Positions 16,289 through 26,449 of a stretch of DNA of 64,000 nt are shown here, piece by piece (the first letter of the stretch is position 1; every line of letters begins with the position of its first letter). The notes under the pieces were generated by a model. It did not search any database. It was given only the letters and a program-made list of their open reading frames with translations, and was not told the origin of the DNA. Where the stretch lies: the NCBI RefSeq assembly GCF_902499175.1, contig NZ_CABVQC010000008.1, positions 62,001 through 126,000 on the forward strand, in the 5' to 3' direction. The translations under genes and the position numbers were made by a program. This DNA comes from Burkholderia aenigmatica. Lineage in GTDB: Bacteria > Pseudomonadota > Gammaproteobacteria > Burkholderiales > Burkholderiaceae.

Positions 16289-16351
16289 ACAGCGCGTTAA
16301 ATCAAAACTTACGATCGGAAAAAGCCGCCCGCGAGCGGGCGGACCTTCTCC

Positions 16352-18781
16352 TTAGCCGCGCAGACGCGCACCAGCACGAGCCATCCGCTCGACCAGCGTC
16401 TGGATCGCCTGATCGACGACCTCATCCTGTAGCGTGCCAGCCGCGTCCTGCAGCGTCACGCGGAAGGCAAGGCTCTTCTCGTGCGCGGCAAGACCACCGG
16501 AAGTATTTGATTTTGCACGAAATTCGTCGAAGAGTACAACCTTCTGAACGAATCGGCAGGCCTCTTCGGCAAGCGCCTTCTTCATTTCGTCGAAAAGTGC
16601 CTGAACCTCGACCGCCTGATCGACGACCACGGCGATATCGCGACGAACCGGCGGGAATTTCGACACATCGGTCGGCGCGGGCAACGCACGCGCAATCAGC
16701 GCGTCCGCATCGACCTCGAACATCACCGGCGCGTGCGGCAGCTCGTACTTCTGCATCAGGCGCGGGTGCAGTTCGCCGATCCAGCCGACCGCACGGCCTT
16801 CGACTTCGATGCGCGCGCTGCGGCCAGGATGGAGGGCCGGATGCTCCGCCTTCACGAACCGTGCAGCGGCAGGCGCGAACAGCGCCTCGAGATCGCCCTT
16901 CACGTCGAAGAAATCGACCGCACGGGTCGCGACGCCCCACTGCTCGTCGAGCGCCGGACCGTAGGCAAGCGCACCGACACGCTTCGGCTGCACATAGCCC
17001 TCGACCGTCAGCTCACCGGCCTTCGCCGACGCATCGGTGAGAAACACGCGGCCGGCCTCGAACACGCGCACGCGATCTGCACGGCGGTTCAGGTTGTGGC
17101 GCAGCACGGAGATCAGGCTGCCGAACAGCGTCGTGCGCATCACCGATAGCTGGCTCGCGATCGGGTTCAGCAAGCGGATCGGTTGATCGTTGCCCGCGAA
17201 ATCCTGCTCCCACTCCGCATCGACGAAACTGAAGTTGACGGTTTCCGCGTAGTCGCGCGCGGCGAGCGCGTGACGGATGTTGTGGATCGAGCGCCGCGTT
17301 TCGTTGGTCGCGCGCATTTCGCTCGTCGCAACCGGCGGACGCGCCGGGATCTTCTCGAAGCCGTAGATGCGCGCCACTTCCTCGATCAGATCTTCTTCGA
17401 TCTCGATGTCGAAGCGATGCGACGGCGGCGTGACGAGGAACGCGTCGTCTTCACGCTCGAACGGCAGGTCAAGGCGCGTGAAGATGCTGGCGATCTCGTC
17501 GCCACCGATCTGCACGCCGATGATGCGGTTCGCGCGCGACACGCGCATCTTCACCGGCGCGCGTTGCGGCAGGTTCACGGACTGATCGTCGACCGGGCCG
17601 GCCTTGCCGCCGCAGATCTCGAGAATCAGTTGCGTGATGCGCTCGACGTGCTCGACGGTCGTCGCGTAATCGACGCCGCGCTCGAAGCGATGGGCCGCAT
17701 CGGTCGAGAAGTTGTACTTGCGCGCACGGCCGCGGATGCTGTCCGGCCACCAGAATGCGGCTTCCAGGTAGATGTTGGTCGTATCGAGCGTGACGGCCGT
17801 GCTGTCGCCGCCCATGATGCCGGCCAGGCTTTCGACCTGGCGGTCGTCCGAAATCACGCCGACCGTTTCGTCGAGTTCGACGGTGTTGCCATTGAGCAGC
17901 TTCAGCGATTCGCCACGCTTGCCCCAGCGCACCTCGATACCGCCGTGGATCTTGTCGAGATCGAACACGTGCGACGGACGGCCGAGCTCGAACATCACGT
18001 AGTTCGAGATGTCGACGAGCACCGACACGCTGCGCTGGCCGGAACGCTCGAGGCGCTCGACCATCCACTGCGGGGTCTTCGCATGCGCGTTCACGCCACG
18101 GATCACGCGCCCCGAGAAGCGGCCGCACAGATCGGGCGCGGCAATGCGCACCGGCAGCGTTTCGTCGAGCTCGACGCGCACCGGGCGGATGTCGACCGGC
18201 GTCAGCGGCGCGCCAGTGATCGCGGCCGTCTCGCGGGCGATACCGAACACGGACAGGCAGTCAGCCTTGTTCGGCGTCAGCTTGATTTCGAAGATCGTGT
18301 CGTCGAGATTGAGCGTCTCGCGGATGTCCTGGCCGACCGGCGTGTCTTCCGGCAGCACCAGCAGGCCGCTGTGATCCTCGGACAGCTTCAGTTCGCGCGC
18401 CGAGCACAGCATCCCCTGACTCTCCACGCCGCGCAGCTTCGACAGCTTGATCGCGAACGGCTTGCCGCCCTCTTCTGCCGGCGGCAGTTCCGCGCCGACC
18501 AGCGCGACCGGTACCTTGATGCCGGGCGCGACGTTCGGTGCGCCGCAGACGATATTCAGCGTCGCGCCGGTGCCGGCGTCGACCTGGCAGACATTGAGCT
18601 TGTCCGCATCCGGATGCTTGACGACTTCGAGCACGCGGCCGACGACGATCTTCGACGTCGGCGGCGCAGCCTTGCTCAGCGATTCGACTTCGAGCCCCGC
18701 CATCGTCAGCGCGTGCGACAGTTCGTCGGTCGTCAGCTGCGGGTCGACAAAGGTTCTCAACCAGGATTCAGGGAATTGCAT
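16352..18781 (-). CDS. pheT: Phenylalanyl-tRNA synthetase beta subunit
   Basis: An 809-residue subunit of the (alpha-beta)2 enzyme that charges tRNA-Phe. Domain order is as expected: N-terminal tRNA-binding fold ([22 protein letters not shown] near 47), B3/B4 editing domain (near 210-400), B5 domain, catalytic-like core, and C-terminal ferredoxin-like anticodon-binding domain ([15 protein letters not shown] near 715 on). Length is normal. It follows pheS at a 96-bp distance and precedes ihfA. Confidence 0.97.
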   Translation of the reverse strand: MQFPESWLRTFVDPQLTTDELSHALTMAGLEVESLSKAAPPTSKIVVGRVLEVVKHPDADKLNVCQVDAGTGATLNIVCGAPNVAPGIKVPVALVGAELPPAEEGGKPFAIKLSKLRGVESQGMLCSARELKLSEDHSGLLVLPEDTPVGQDIRETLNLDDTIFEIKLTPNKADCLSVFGIARETAAITGAPLTPVDIRPVRVELDETLPVRIAAPDLCGRFSGRVIRGVNAHAKTPQWMVERLERSGQRSVSVLVDISNYVMFELGRPSHVFDLDKIHGGIEVRWGKRGESLKLLNGNTVELDETVGVISDDRQVESLAGIMGGDSTAVTLDTTNIYLEAAFWWPDSIRGRARKYNFSTDAAHRFERGVDYATTVEHVERITQLILEICGGKAGPVDDQSVNLPQRAPVKMRVSRANRIIGVQIGGDEIASIFTRLDLPFEREDDAFLVTPPSHRFDIEIEEDLIEEVARIYGFEKIPARPPVATSEMRATNETRRSIHNIRHALAARDYAETVNFSFVDAEWEQDFAGNDQPIRLLNPIASQLSVMRTTLFGSLISVLRHNLNRRADRVRVFEAGRVFLTDASAKAGELTVEGYVQPKRVGALAYGPALDEQWGVATRAVDFFDVKGDLEALFAPAAARFVKAEHPALHPGRSARIEVEGRAVGWIGELHPRLMQKYELPHAPVMFEVDADALIARALPAPTDVSKFPPVRRDIAVVVDQAVEVQALFDEMKKALAEEACRFVQKVVLFDEFRAKSNTSGGLAAHEKSLAFRVTLQDAAGTLQDEVVDQAIQTLVERMARAGARLRG

Positions 18782-18877
18782 GGATGTCTACGTTCGAAAC
18801 AGGTTAGATCGACGCCCGGGCCCCGTCGGATCGTCCGTCGGGGCGTGCACGGGCACAGGTCGGCGCGGCGCGCGGCG

Positions 18878-19891
18878 TTACGCGAACTGGCGCAGGAAAC
18901 GCAGGTCGTTCTCGAAGAACAGCCGGAGATCCTGGACGCCGTAGCGCAGCATCGTCAGGCGCTCGAGGCCGCTGCCGAACGCGAAGCCGATGTAGCGCTC
19001 GGGATCGAGGCCCATGTTGCGAATCACGGTCGGATGCACCTGCCCCGAACCGGAGATTTCGAGCCACTTGCCGGCGTTCTTGCCTTGCTCGAACATCATG
19101 TCGATCTCGGCCGACGGTTCCGTGAACGGAAAATACGACGGACGGAAGCGCACGAGGATGTCGTCGCGCTCGAAGAATTTTTTCAGGAAGTCGGTATAGA
19201 CGCCCTTGAGATCGGCGAAGCTGATGTTTTCGTCGATCCACAGCCCCTCGACCTGATTGAACATCGGCGAGTGGGTCGCATCGCTGTCGACGCGATACGT
19301 GCGGCCCGGCGCGATCACCTTGATCGGCGGACGGTTCATGCGCGCGTAACGCACCTGCATCGGGCTCGTGTGCGTGCGCAGCAGCAGCTGGCGGCCGTCG
19401 GCATCCTTGCCTTCGACGTAGAAGGTGTCCTGCATCGAACGCGCCGGATGGTTCTCCGGGCTGTTCAGCGACGTGAAGTTGTACCAGTCAGTCTCGATTT
19501 CGGGGCCGTCGGCCACATCGAAGCCGATCGAGCCGAAAATCTGTTCGACACGCTCCCACGTGCGCATCACGGGGTGCAGGCTGCCTGCACCGGCGCCGCG
19601 GCCCGGCAACGTCACGTCGATCGACTCGGCAGCGAGGCGCTGGTTCAGCAGCGCGTCGGCGAGTGCCTGACGGCGCGCGGTCAGCGCGGCTTCAACCTGC
19701 TGCTTCACGACGTTGATGCGTGCGCCTTCGGTCTTGCGTGCTTCGGGATCGAGCTTGCCGAGGCCCTTCAGCAACTCGGTCAGCGCACCCGACTTGCCGA
19801 GAAATCGGGCTTTCTCGTTTTCGAGCGTGGTGATGTCGGCAGCCTGTTCGAAGGACTGCTGCGCGTCGGCGACAATCTGGTCCAGATCCAT
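18878..19891 (-). CDS. pheS: Phenylalanyl-tRNA synthetase alpha subunit
   Basis: A 337-residue catalytic subunit of class II. The N-terminal coiled-coil arm lies at about 1-90. Motif 2 is [21 protein letters not shown] near 200 and motif 3 is [18 protein letters not shown] near 305. The start is [12 protein letters not shown], which fits the family length; the open frame extends 18 codons further. A terminator between rplT and pheS suggests that some transcripts stop before it. Confidence 0.97.
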   Translation of the reverse strand: MDLDQIVADAQQSFEQAADITTLENEKARFLGKSGALTELLKGLGKLDPEARKTEGARINVVKQQVEAALTARRQALADALLNQRLAAESIDVTLPGRGAGAGSLHPVMRTWERVEQIFGSIGFDVADGPEIETDWYNFTSLNSPENHPARSMQDTFYVEGKDADGRQLLLRTHTSPMQVRYARMNRPPIKVIAPGRTYRVDSDATHSPMFNQVEGLWIDENISFADLKGVYTDFLKKFFERDDILVRFRPSYFPFTEPSAEIDMMFEQGKNAGKWLEISGSGQVHPTVIRNMGLDPERYIGFAFGSGLERLTMLRYGVQDLRLFFENDLRFLRQFA

Positions 19892-19947
19892 AGATCCCAT
19901 CATTTCCAACGTCATTCGGTCTTGGCGAGCGAAATCGCCCACCAAAC

Positions 19948-19974
19948 AAAAAAGGGGCTCGGAAGAGCCCCGTT
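19948..19974 (-). terminator. Intrinsic terminator between rplT and pheS
   Basis: GGGGCTC (19954-19960) pairs with GAGCCCC (19965-19971), followed on the minus strand by six T. It ends the infC-rpmI-rplT message or lets part of it read through to pheST. I looked for a Phe-rich leader peptide typical of pheST attenuation and found no start codon for one. Confidence 0.8.
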
Positions 19975-20039
19975 TTCGCTGCAGCGGCCGAGACTACCGG
20001 AACGTCGCTGCAACTAACCACGCAGTGCTAATTTCGCAA

Positions 20040-20399
20040 TTAGGCTGCAACGGCGGCTTTCACCTGCTTGACGATCGCAGCAAAAGCAGCCTTGTCGAAC
20101 ACCGCCATGTCGGCCAGCACCTTACGGTCGAGTTCGATCGACGCCTTCTTCAGGCCGTTGATGAACACGCTGTAGGTCATGTCGTGCTGGCGAACTGCCG
20201 CGTTGATACGCGTGATCCACAGTGCGCGGAACACACGCTTCTTGTTGCGGCGATCGCGGTACGCGTACTGACCAGCGCGCATCACCGCCTGCTTGGCGAT
20301 GCGGTAGACGTTATTGCGGCGGCCGCGATAACCCTTGGCCAGGTTGATGATCTTCTTGTGGCGGGCCCGTGCGGTTACCCCACGTTTGACTCGAGGCAT
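20040..20399 (-). CDS. rplT: 50S ribosomal protein L20
   Basis: A 119-residue, very basic protein ([33 protein letters not shown]) that binds 23S rRNA early in 50S assembly. Length and sequence match the family. In enterobacteria L20 represses its own operon by binding the rpmI leader. It is preceded by rpmI at a 29-bp distance and followed by a terminator. Confidence 0.98.
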
Positions 20400-20428
20400 G
20401 TTTCTCTCCTTAGAGTATCAGTTAGGGG

Positions 20429-20626
20429 TTACGCGAACGGCAGCATCGCGCGGACGGAGTTCAGATCGGAATCATGAACTGCCGTTGCGCCGCGCAGGTG
20501 ACGCTTGTTCTTCGTGGTTTTCTTGGTCAGGATGTGACGCTTGAAGGCTTGACCGCGCTTGACGGTACCGCCCGGACGCACCACGAAGCGCTTTGCAGCA
20601 CTCTTCTTGGTCTTCATCTTAGGCAT
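20429..20626 (-). CDS. rpmI: 50S ribosomal protein L35
   Basis: A 65-residue basic protein starting [20 protein letters not shown], typical for L35. The longer open frame upstream is not used. It lies between infC (188 bp upstream) and rplT. The long infC-rpmI gap could hold the L20 autoregulatory RNA element known in other bacteria, though I did not resolve its fold. Confidence 0.97.
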
Positions 20627-20814
20627 GACGAACAACTCCAGTTTATTAGATGGCGATGGGTGTGCGGTTGGCTTGCGCCCTTGACCCGCCCTTCGAAACC
20701 CAGTCCACTTGTGTACGGCAACCGCTTGCGCAGCCGCCGTCATTGTTGACGCGCCGCCCTGACCGGGCCACGCGCCGAACCACTTCGAACCTGCGCGCGA
20801 AGCGCGCGGGCTCG

Positions 20815-21339
20815 TTACTTCTTTTTCTTCGGCGAGAGCACCATGATCATCTGGCGCCCTTCCATCTTCGGCATCTGCTCGACCTGGCCGACTTCCTCGA
20901 GATCCGTGCGCAGACGCTCAAGCATCCGCATGCCGATCTCTTGGTGAGCCATTTCACGGCCGCGGAAACGCAACGTGATCTTCGTCTTGTCGCCTTCCTC
21001 AAGGAAGCGCACGAGGTTGCGGAGCTTGACGTTGTAATCCCCGTCATCGGTACCCGGGCGGAACTTGACTTCCTTCACCTGGATGACCTTCTGCTTCAGC
21101 TTTGCTTCGTGCTGCTTCTTCGACTCCTGATACTTGAACTTGCCGTAATCCATCAGGCGGCAGACCGGCGGAACCGCTTGCGGCGCGATTTCCACCAGAT
21201 CGACATCAAGTTCTTCCGATTTACGGAAAGCATCAAGGAGTTTTACGATACCGAGCGGTTCGTTCTCGAGCCCGACCAGACGCACTTCCGGCGCAGTGAT
21301 TTCACCGTTGATGCGATGCGACGACTTATCAGTAGCGAT
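20815..21339 (-). CDS. infC: Translation initiation factor IF-3 (ATC start)
   Basis: About 174 residues. IF-3 keeps the 30S subunit free of 50S and checks the start codon. The protein begins at ATC (21337-21339): an AGAGGAA site lies 7 nt upstream, an in-frame TAG lies five codons back, and no ATG, GTG or TTG occurs between. The codons after ATC give [20 protein letters not shown], the normal IF-3 N-terminus. A non-AUG start lets IF-3 repress its own translation, as with AUU in E. coli. KFKYQESKK and the C-terminal MALSPKKKK-like tail (MVLSPKKKK) fit the family. Confidence 0.95.
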
Positions 21340-21388
21340 GTTACGTTTCCTCTAAAAATTAAAAAAACGAGCCGCGCTGCCAGGGCGG

Positions 21389-23296
21389 TTACTTGAACGA
21401 GCGCAGGTCTTCCTGCAGACGCTCAACGAAGGCTTCGACCGGCATCACGCCAAGATCGACGCCGCCACGGGCACGCACGGCTACCGTTTGCGCATCACGC
21501 TCCTTATCGCCCACGACGAGGAGATAAGGCACCTTTTCCAGCGTGTGCTCGCGTATTTTATAGCTAATCTTCTCGTTACGCAAATCGGCCGCCACTCTAA
21601 CCCCTTGTTTTTGCAACGATTGGGCCAGAGATTGTGCATATTCAGCCTGACTTTCGGCGATATTGAGCACAACTGCCTGGAACGGCGCGAGCCAGGCCGG
21701 CATCGCACCAGCGTGGTGCTCGATCAAAATGCCAAGGAAACGCTCCATCGAACCGACGATCGCACGGTGCAGCATCACCGGACGCCGACGGCTGCTGTCA
21801 TCCGCGACATACTCGGCGCCGAGGCGCTCCGGCAGCACCATGTCGAGCTGCAGCGTGCCGCACTGCCACGAACGGCCGAGCGCATCCTTGATGTGGTACT
21901 CGATCTTCGGGCCGTAGAACGCGCCTTCGCCCGGCAGCTCTTCCCACGTGAGGCCGCAGGCCGTCAGCGCATCGCGCAGACCCTGCTCGGCACGATCCCA
22001 GGTTTCGTCCGTACCCGCGCGCTGGTCGGGGCGCAGCGACAGCTTGATGTCGATATGCTCGAAGCCGAAATCCTTGTACACGCTCATCGCGAGCGTGTTG
22101 AACGCGATCGACTCGGAGATGAACTGCTCTTCCGTACAGAAGATGTGCGCATCGTCCTGCACGAAGCCGCGCACGCGCATCAGGCCGTGCAGCGCGCCCG
22201 ACGCTTCGTTGCGGTGGCACGAGCCGAATTCCGCATAACGCAGCGGCAGGTCGCGGTACGAGCGCAGGCCGTGCTTGAACACCTGGACGTGCCCCGGACA
22301 GTTCATCGGCTTGATCGCGTAGTCGCGCTTCTCCGACTCCGTCGTGAACATGTTCTCGCGGTAGTTCTGCCAGTGGCCCGACGCTTCCCACAGCGAGCGG
22401 TCCATGATCATCGGCGTCTTGATCTCAAGGTAGCCGGCTTCATTCACGCGGCGGCGCATGTACTGCTCGACCTGCTGCCACAGCGCCCAGCCCTTCGGAT
22501 GCCAGAACACCATGCCCGGCGACTCTTCCTGCATGTGGAACAGGTCGAGCTGCTTGCCCAGCTTGCGGTGGTCGCGCTTTTCCGCTTCCTCGAGCATGTG
22601 CAGGTACTGGTCCTGGTCTTCCTTCTTCGTCCAGGCCGTGCCGTAGATGCGCTGCAGCTGCTCGTTCTTCGAGTCGCCGCGCCAGTACGCACCCGCGACC
22701 TTCATCAGCTTGAAGACCTTCAGCTTACCGGTGGACGGCACGTGCGGGCCGCGGCACAGATCGGTGAAGCCGCCATGCGAATACAGCTTGATTTCGTCGC
22801 TTTGCGGAATCGATTCGATGATCTCGGCCTTGTACTTCTCGCCGATGCTGCGGAAGTAGCCCGCCGCTTCGTCGCGCGACACGACACGGCGCGTCACGGG
22901 CTCATCCTTCTTCACGAGCTCCTGCATGCGCTTTTCGATCTTCTCCAGATCTTCAGGCGTAAACGGACGGTTGTACGAGAAGTCGTAATAGAAGCCGTTG
23001 TCGATCACCGGACCGATCGTCACCTGCGCGTCCGGATACAGCTCCTTCACCGCATACGCGAGCAAGTGCGCCGTCGAGTGGCGGATGATGTCGAGGCCAT
23101 CGGCATCCTTGTCCGTCACGATCGCGAGCGACGCGTCGCGGTCGATCACGGCCGACGTATCGACGAGCTCGCCATCGAGCTTGCCACCAAGCGCAGCCTT
23201 CGCAAGGCCGGGACCGATCGAGGCTGCAACCTCGGCAACTGTCACCGGATGCTCGTATTGTCGAACTGAGCCGTCAGGCAAGCGTATCGAAACCAT
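21389..23296 (-). CDS. thrS: Threonyl-tRNA synthetase
   Basis: A 635-residue class II synthetase. It has an N-terminal TGS domain (residues 1-60), an editing domain with [10 protein letters not shown] near 75, a catalytic core with [23 protein letters not shown] and the zinc-binding Cys/His residues, and a C-terminal anticodon domain. The start is [13 protein letters not shown]; the open frame extends 17 codons upstream without need. It is the first gene of the translation cluster and lies 49 bp before the IF-3 start. Confidence 0.97.
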   Translation of the reverse strand: MVSIRLPDGSVRQYEHPVTVAEVAASIGPGLAKAALGGKLDGELVDTSAVIDRDASLAIVTDKDADGLDIIRHSTAHLLAYAVKELYPDAQVTIGPVIDNGFYYDFSYNRPFTPEDLEKIEKRMQELVKKDEPVTRRVVSRDEAAGYFRSIGEKYKAEIIESIPQSDEIKLYSHGGFTDLCRGPHVPSTGKLKVFKLMKVAGAYWRGDSKNEQLQRIYGTAWTKKEDQDQYLHMLEEAEKRDHRKLGKQLDLFHMQEESPGMVFWHPKGWALWQQVEQYMRRRVNEAGYLEIKTPMIMDRSLWEASGHWQNYRENMFTTESEKRDYAIKPMNCPGHVQVFKHGLRSYRDLPLRYAEFGSCHRNEASGALHGLMRVRGFVQDDAHIFCTEEQFISESIAFNTLAMSVYKDFGFEHIDIKLSLRPDQRAGTDETWDRAEQGLRDALTACGLTWEELPGEGAFYGPKIEYHIKDALGRSWQCGTLQLDMVLPERLGAEYVADDSSRRRPVMLHRAIVGSMERFLGILIEHHAGAMPAWLAPFQAVVLNIAESQAEYAQSLAQSLQKQGVRVAADLRNEKISYKIREHTLEKVPYLLVVGDKERDAQTVAVRARGGVDLGVMPVEAFVERLQEDLRSFK

Positions 23297-23370
23297 AGCA
23301 ATCTCCGTGATGCCGACAGTGGGCGGCAGACCAGGTACGCGATTCAAAAATCACGCGGGAAAATTTCGCG

Positions 23371-23407
23371 ACAAAAAAAATGCGGCCCCGCTTTCGAGGG
23401 GCCGCAT
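23371..23407 (-). terminator. Intrinsic terminator upstream of thrS
   Basis: ATGCGGCCCC (23380-23389) pairs perfectly with GGGGCCGCAT (23398-23407), followed on the minus strand by a T run of eight. It lies between tRNA-Val and thrS on their shared strand. It may simply end the tRNA transcript, 160 bp after the tRNA, or act as a leader attenuator for thrS. Confidence 0.85.
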
Positions 23408-23567
23408 TCGATACTTCACTCAAACTGAAAGGGCGAAAGGGTTCCTCGACTAGCGTCGCTCCGAAAAGGTTTCGGTCAACGTTCGCGGTGTCATAACCGT
23501 ATTCGCCTTGTTCGCGTTGAGTTATTTGCTGCATCGAACACCCGGAGACCGGGCATTCTCAATTCGT

Positions 23568-23644
23568 TGGTAGGCTCGATTGGACTCGAACCAACGACCC
23601 CCACCATGTCAAGGTGGTGCTCTAACCAGCTGAGCTACGAGCCT
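23568..23644 (-). tRNA. tRNA-Val (anticodon GAC)
   Basis: A 77-nt cloverleaf with encoded CCA. The acceptor AGGCTCG pairs with CGAGCCT, the anticodon stem CCACC/GGTGG encloses loop TTGACAT giving anticodon GAC, and the T-loop is GTTCGAGTC. It reads GUC and GUU codons. Confidence 0.95.
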
Positions 23645-23656
23645 AGTGAAGCTAAG

Positions 23657-23685
23657 ATTATATGGAGCCGCTACCCGCTTGGCAA
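23657..23685 (-). promoter_or_regulatory. tRNA-Val promoter
   Basis: TTGCCA (23680-23685) and a perfect TATAAT (23657-23662) are spaced exactly 17 bp on the minus strand, 13 bp before the tRNA 5' end. This is the best sigma-70 promoter seen in the window. Confidence 0.85.
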
Positions 23686-23731
23686 GTATTTTTATGCGGT
23701 CGCAGCAAAATAACGGTGCTCGAACCCCACA

Positions 23732-25966
23732 TCACGCCTTCCGCCCGGCCCGCACGACACCCTGTATCTCACCGAGCAGCGTGCACGCGCGCTGCACCTG
23801 TGCCGAATTCGACACCTCGACCGTGAACTGCATGAATGCCGCATTGCGGCGACTCTGCGTCTTCACACCCACCACGTTCATCTTCTCGCGCGCGAACACT
23901 TCGGAGATATCGCGCAGCAACCCTTGCCGGTCGCTCGCCTCGATCATCAGGTCGACCGGATAGACGGACGCACCGCGCCCGCCGAGCACGTCGGCCGACC
24001 AGGTCGTCTGCAGCACGCGCTCCGGCGCGCGCTCGACCATCCGGCGGAACGTCGGGCAATCGGTGCGGTGGATCGACATGCCCTTGCCGCGCGTGACGAA
24101 ACCACTGATCGGATCGGGCGGCGCCGGACGGCAGCAGCGCGCGAGCTGGGTCAGCAGCGCATCGACGCCCACAACCAGCACGCCAGTCGACGCGCCGTGC
24201 GCGACGCTCGCGCCGCTGCTACGCTTCTCGAAATCGGCAGGCGCTTCGGGCGCCGGTTCGGGCGGCGGCGCATCGGACAGCGCGTGCTCGACATTACGCA
24301 GGCTGAACTCTTCCTTGCCGACGACCGAGAACAGCTCCTCGGGCGACTTGAAGCCGAGCTTCGCCGCGAGGTTGTCCAGATTGACCGACGTCTTGCCCTC
24401 GCGTTGCAGCGTCTTTTCGACGAGCGCGCGGCCGTGCGAGACGTTTTCTTCCTGCTCGATCGAGTTGAACCACGCACGCACCTTCTGTCGCGCGCGCGGG
24501 CTCTTCATATAGCCGAGCTGCAGGTTCAGCCAGTCGCGCGACGGCCCGCCCTCCTTCACCGCGACGATCTCGACCGTTTGACCGTTGGCAAGCGGCGTGT
24601 TGAGCGGCACCATCGCGCCGTCGACGCGCGCGCCGCGGCAGCGATGGCCGAGTTCGCTGTGCAGGTGGTACGCGAAATCGACCGGCGTCGCGCCCTGCGG
24701 CAACGCGATCACGCGCGCCTGCGGCGTCAGCACGTAGATGTGGTCGTCGTCGAGCGACGTCTCGCGCAATTGCGCCCACGCCTTGTCGCCCGACTTTTCC
24801 GCGCCGTCCTCGACGTCATCCTTCCACGCGAGCAACTGGCGCAGCCATGCGATCTTCTCGTCGTACTTGTCGCTCGCCGAGAACTGGCCGCCGTAGCCGC
24901 GCGCGCCTGCCTCCTTGTAGCGCCAGTGCGCAGCGACGCCGTACTCGGCGAAACGGTGCATCTCCTGCGTGCGGATCTGTACTTCGAACGCACGGCCGTC
25001 GTCGCCGATCACGACCGTGTGCAGCGACTTGTAGCCGTTCGGCTTCGGCCGCGAGATGTAGTCGTCGAATTCCTTCGGCACCGGCTGCCACAGGTGATGC
25101 ACGATGCCGAGCACCGCGTAGCAATCCTTGATGTCCGGCACGATCACGCGAAACGCGCGCACGTCGTACAGCTCGGAGAAATCGAGCTCCTTGCCGCGCA
25201 TCTTGCGCCAGATGCTGTAGATGTGCTTCGGCCGGCCGCTCACGTCGGCCTGGATGTGCGCGTCCGCCAGCTCTTGCCGCAACCGGTCGATCGCCTGCGT
25301 GACGTACGCTTCGCGCTCGATGCGCTTCTCGTCGAGCAGCTTCGCGATCCGCTTGTAGGTGACGGGATCCTCGAAGCGGAACGCGAGATCCTCGAGCTCC
25401 CACTTCAGTTGCCAGATACCGAGACGGTTCGCGAGCGGCGCATAGATCTCGAGTGTCTCGCGCGCGACATCGGGCGGCGGATCGATCTTCGCGGCCGCGT
25501 AGTAGCGCAGCGACTGCAAGCGCGACGCGAGCCGGATCAGCACCACGCGGATGTCTTGCGCGAACGCAAGCAGCATCTTGCGCAGCGCCTCGATCTGCGT
25601 ACGCCGCTCTTCCGCCCTGTCGCGCCCCGCGTCGGGCACCGCGTTCTGCGCGGCACGCAGGCTGACGGTGCCGAGCCGCAACAGCTTGCGCACGTCGGAC
25701 ACGAGCCGCGCCACTTCGTCGCCGAAACGCTCGGTGAGTTCACGCTCGGGGTCGCTCAGGTGCGGCGTCAGCACGAACAGCGCGGCCGCCTGCATCGCGG
25801 GCGGATCGACATTCAGCGTGCGCATGATCGACGCCGTGCCCGCCGAGTGATCGGCGAGCAGTTCACCCGACGACAGGCGCACGTCGCCGGCCCGCTCGCG
25901 CACGAACGCGAGCACGTCGTCGAACGACGGCGCCGCGACGGGGGAAGCGGAAACGGACTCGGTCAT
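23732..25966 (-). CDS. relA: (p)ppGpp synthetase RelA (monofunctional type)
   Basis: A 744-residue stringent-response enzyme that makes (p)ppGpp when uncharged tRNA stalls the ribosome. The N-terminal hydrolase region (about 30-150) lacks the HD motif found in SpoT, so hydrolysis is unlikely. The synthetase core (about 230-355) contains EFDD at 299-302, the acidic motif of RelA rather than the RxKD of bifunctional enzymes, then RPKPNGYKSLHTVV and FEVQIRTQEMHRFAEYGVAAHW. A TGS domain (about 405-465) and a C-terminal ACT domain (about 665-744) follow. SpoT must be elsewhere in the genome. Confidence 0.95.
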   Translation of the reverse strand: MTESVSASPVAAPSFDDVLAFVRERAGDVRLSSGELLADHSAGTASIMRTLNVDPPAMQAAALFVLTPHLSDPERELTERFGDEVARLVSDVRKLLRLGTVSLRAAQNAVPDAGRDRAEERRTQIEALRKMLLAFAQDIRVVLIRLASRLQSLRYYAAAKIDPPPDVARETLEIYAPLANRLGIWQLKWELEDLAFRFEDPVTYKRIAKLLDEKRIEREAYVTQAIDRLRQELADAHIQADVSGRPKHIYSIWRKMRGKELDFSELYDVRAFRVIVPDIKDCYAVLGIVHHLWQPVPKEFDDYISRPKPNGYKSLHTVVIGDDGRAFEVQIRTQEMHRFAEYGVAAHWRYKEAGARGYGGQFSASDKYDEKIAWLRQLLAWKDDVEDGAEKSGDKAWAQLRETSLDDDHIYVLTPQARVIALPQGATPVDFAYHLHSELGHRCRGARVDGAMVPLNTPLANGQTVEIVAVKEGGPSRDWLNLQLGYMKSPRARQKVRAWFNSIEQEENVSHGRALVEKTLQREGKTSVNLDNLAAKLGFKSPEELFSVVGKEEFSLRNVEHALSDAPPPEPAPEAPADFEKRSSGASVAHGASTGVLVVGVDALLTQLARCCRPAPPDPISGFVTRGKGMSIHRTDCPTFRRMVERAPERVLQTTWSADVLGGRGASVYPVDLMIEASDRQGLLRDISEVFAREKMNVVGVKTQSRRNAAFMQFTVEVSNSAQVQRACTLLGEIQGVVRAGRKA

Positions 25967-26010
25967 TGCTCGGCCTGGCGGAATGCGGTCATCGTCGGAT
26001 TACGTTCAGC

Positions 26011-26364
26011 TCAGCTCCGCTGCGCGGCGACCACCACGATCTCGACGAGCAGCGCGGGATCCGCGAGCTTCGCCTCGACGGTGGCGCGCGGCGGCGTGTT
26101 GCCCTGCGCGACCCATGCATCCCACTCCGCATTCATGCCGTCGAAGTTCGCCAGATCCGAGATGTAGATCTGCACGGACAGCAGATGCGCCTTGTCGCTG
26201 TTCGCTTCGGCGAGCAGGCGATCGATGTGGCCGAGCACTTCGCGCGTCTGGCCCTTGATGTCCTGCGTGGTGTCTTCGGCGATCTGGCCGGCCAGATACA
26301 CGGTACCGTTGTGGATCGCGGTTTCGGAGAGACGGGCCCCGACGTGATGACGAATGACTGCCAT
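26011..26364 (-). CDS. RidA/YjgF-family protein
   Basis: About 117 residues with the RidA trimer fold. Members hydrolyse reactive enamine/imine intermediates from PLP enzymes. The start is MAVIRHHVGARLSE; a longer open frame upstream is Arg/Pro-rich. VYLAGQIAEDTTQDIKGQTREVLGHIDRLL matches the family. The usual catalytic Arg near the C-terminus falls in NTPPRATVEAKL, and the next segment ends ALLVEIVVVAAQ. It lies between relA and a hydrolase, all on the minus strand. Confidence 0.88.
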   Translation of the reverse strand: MAVIRHHVGARLSETAIHNGTVYLAGQIAEDTTQDIKGQTREVLGHIDRLLAEANSDKAHLLSVQIYISDLANFDGMNAEWDAWVAQGNTPPRATVEAKLADPALLVEIVVVAAQRS

Positions 26365-26449
26365 GGAATGTTCCGGTCGTTTGATGAATGAGTGAAGCGT
26401 TCGGCGACGACGCGGCCCGCGCGCCGTCGAACCGCATATTATGACGCGT

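Noticed and set aside
17183..20017. A 944-codon open frame on the plus strand across pheT and pheS
   Set aside because: Antisense shadow of two conserved genes, with a composition typical of reverse-frame reading.
19975..20039. A Phe-rich leader peptide before pheS
   Set aside because: A frame reading Phe-rich residues crosses the rplT-pheS terminator, but it has no start codon in the leader and the Phe codons come from the terminator T-run.
23732..25966. Assigning this gene as bifunctional spoT
   Set aside because: The HD hydrolase motif is missing and the synthetase motif is EFDD, the pattern of monofunctional RelA.
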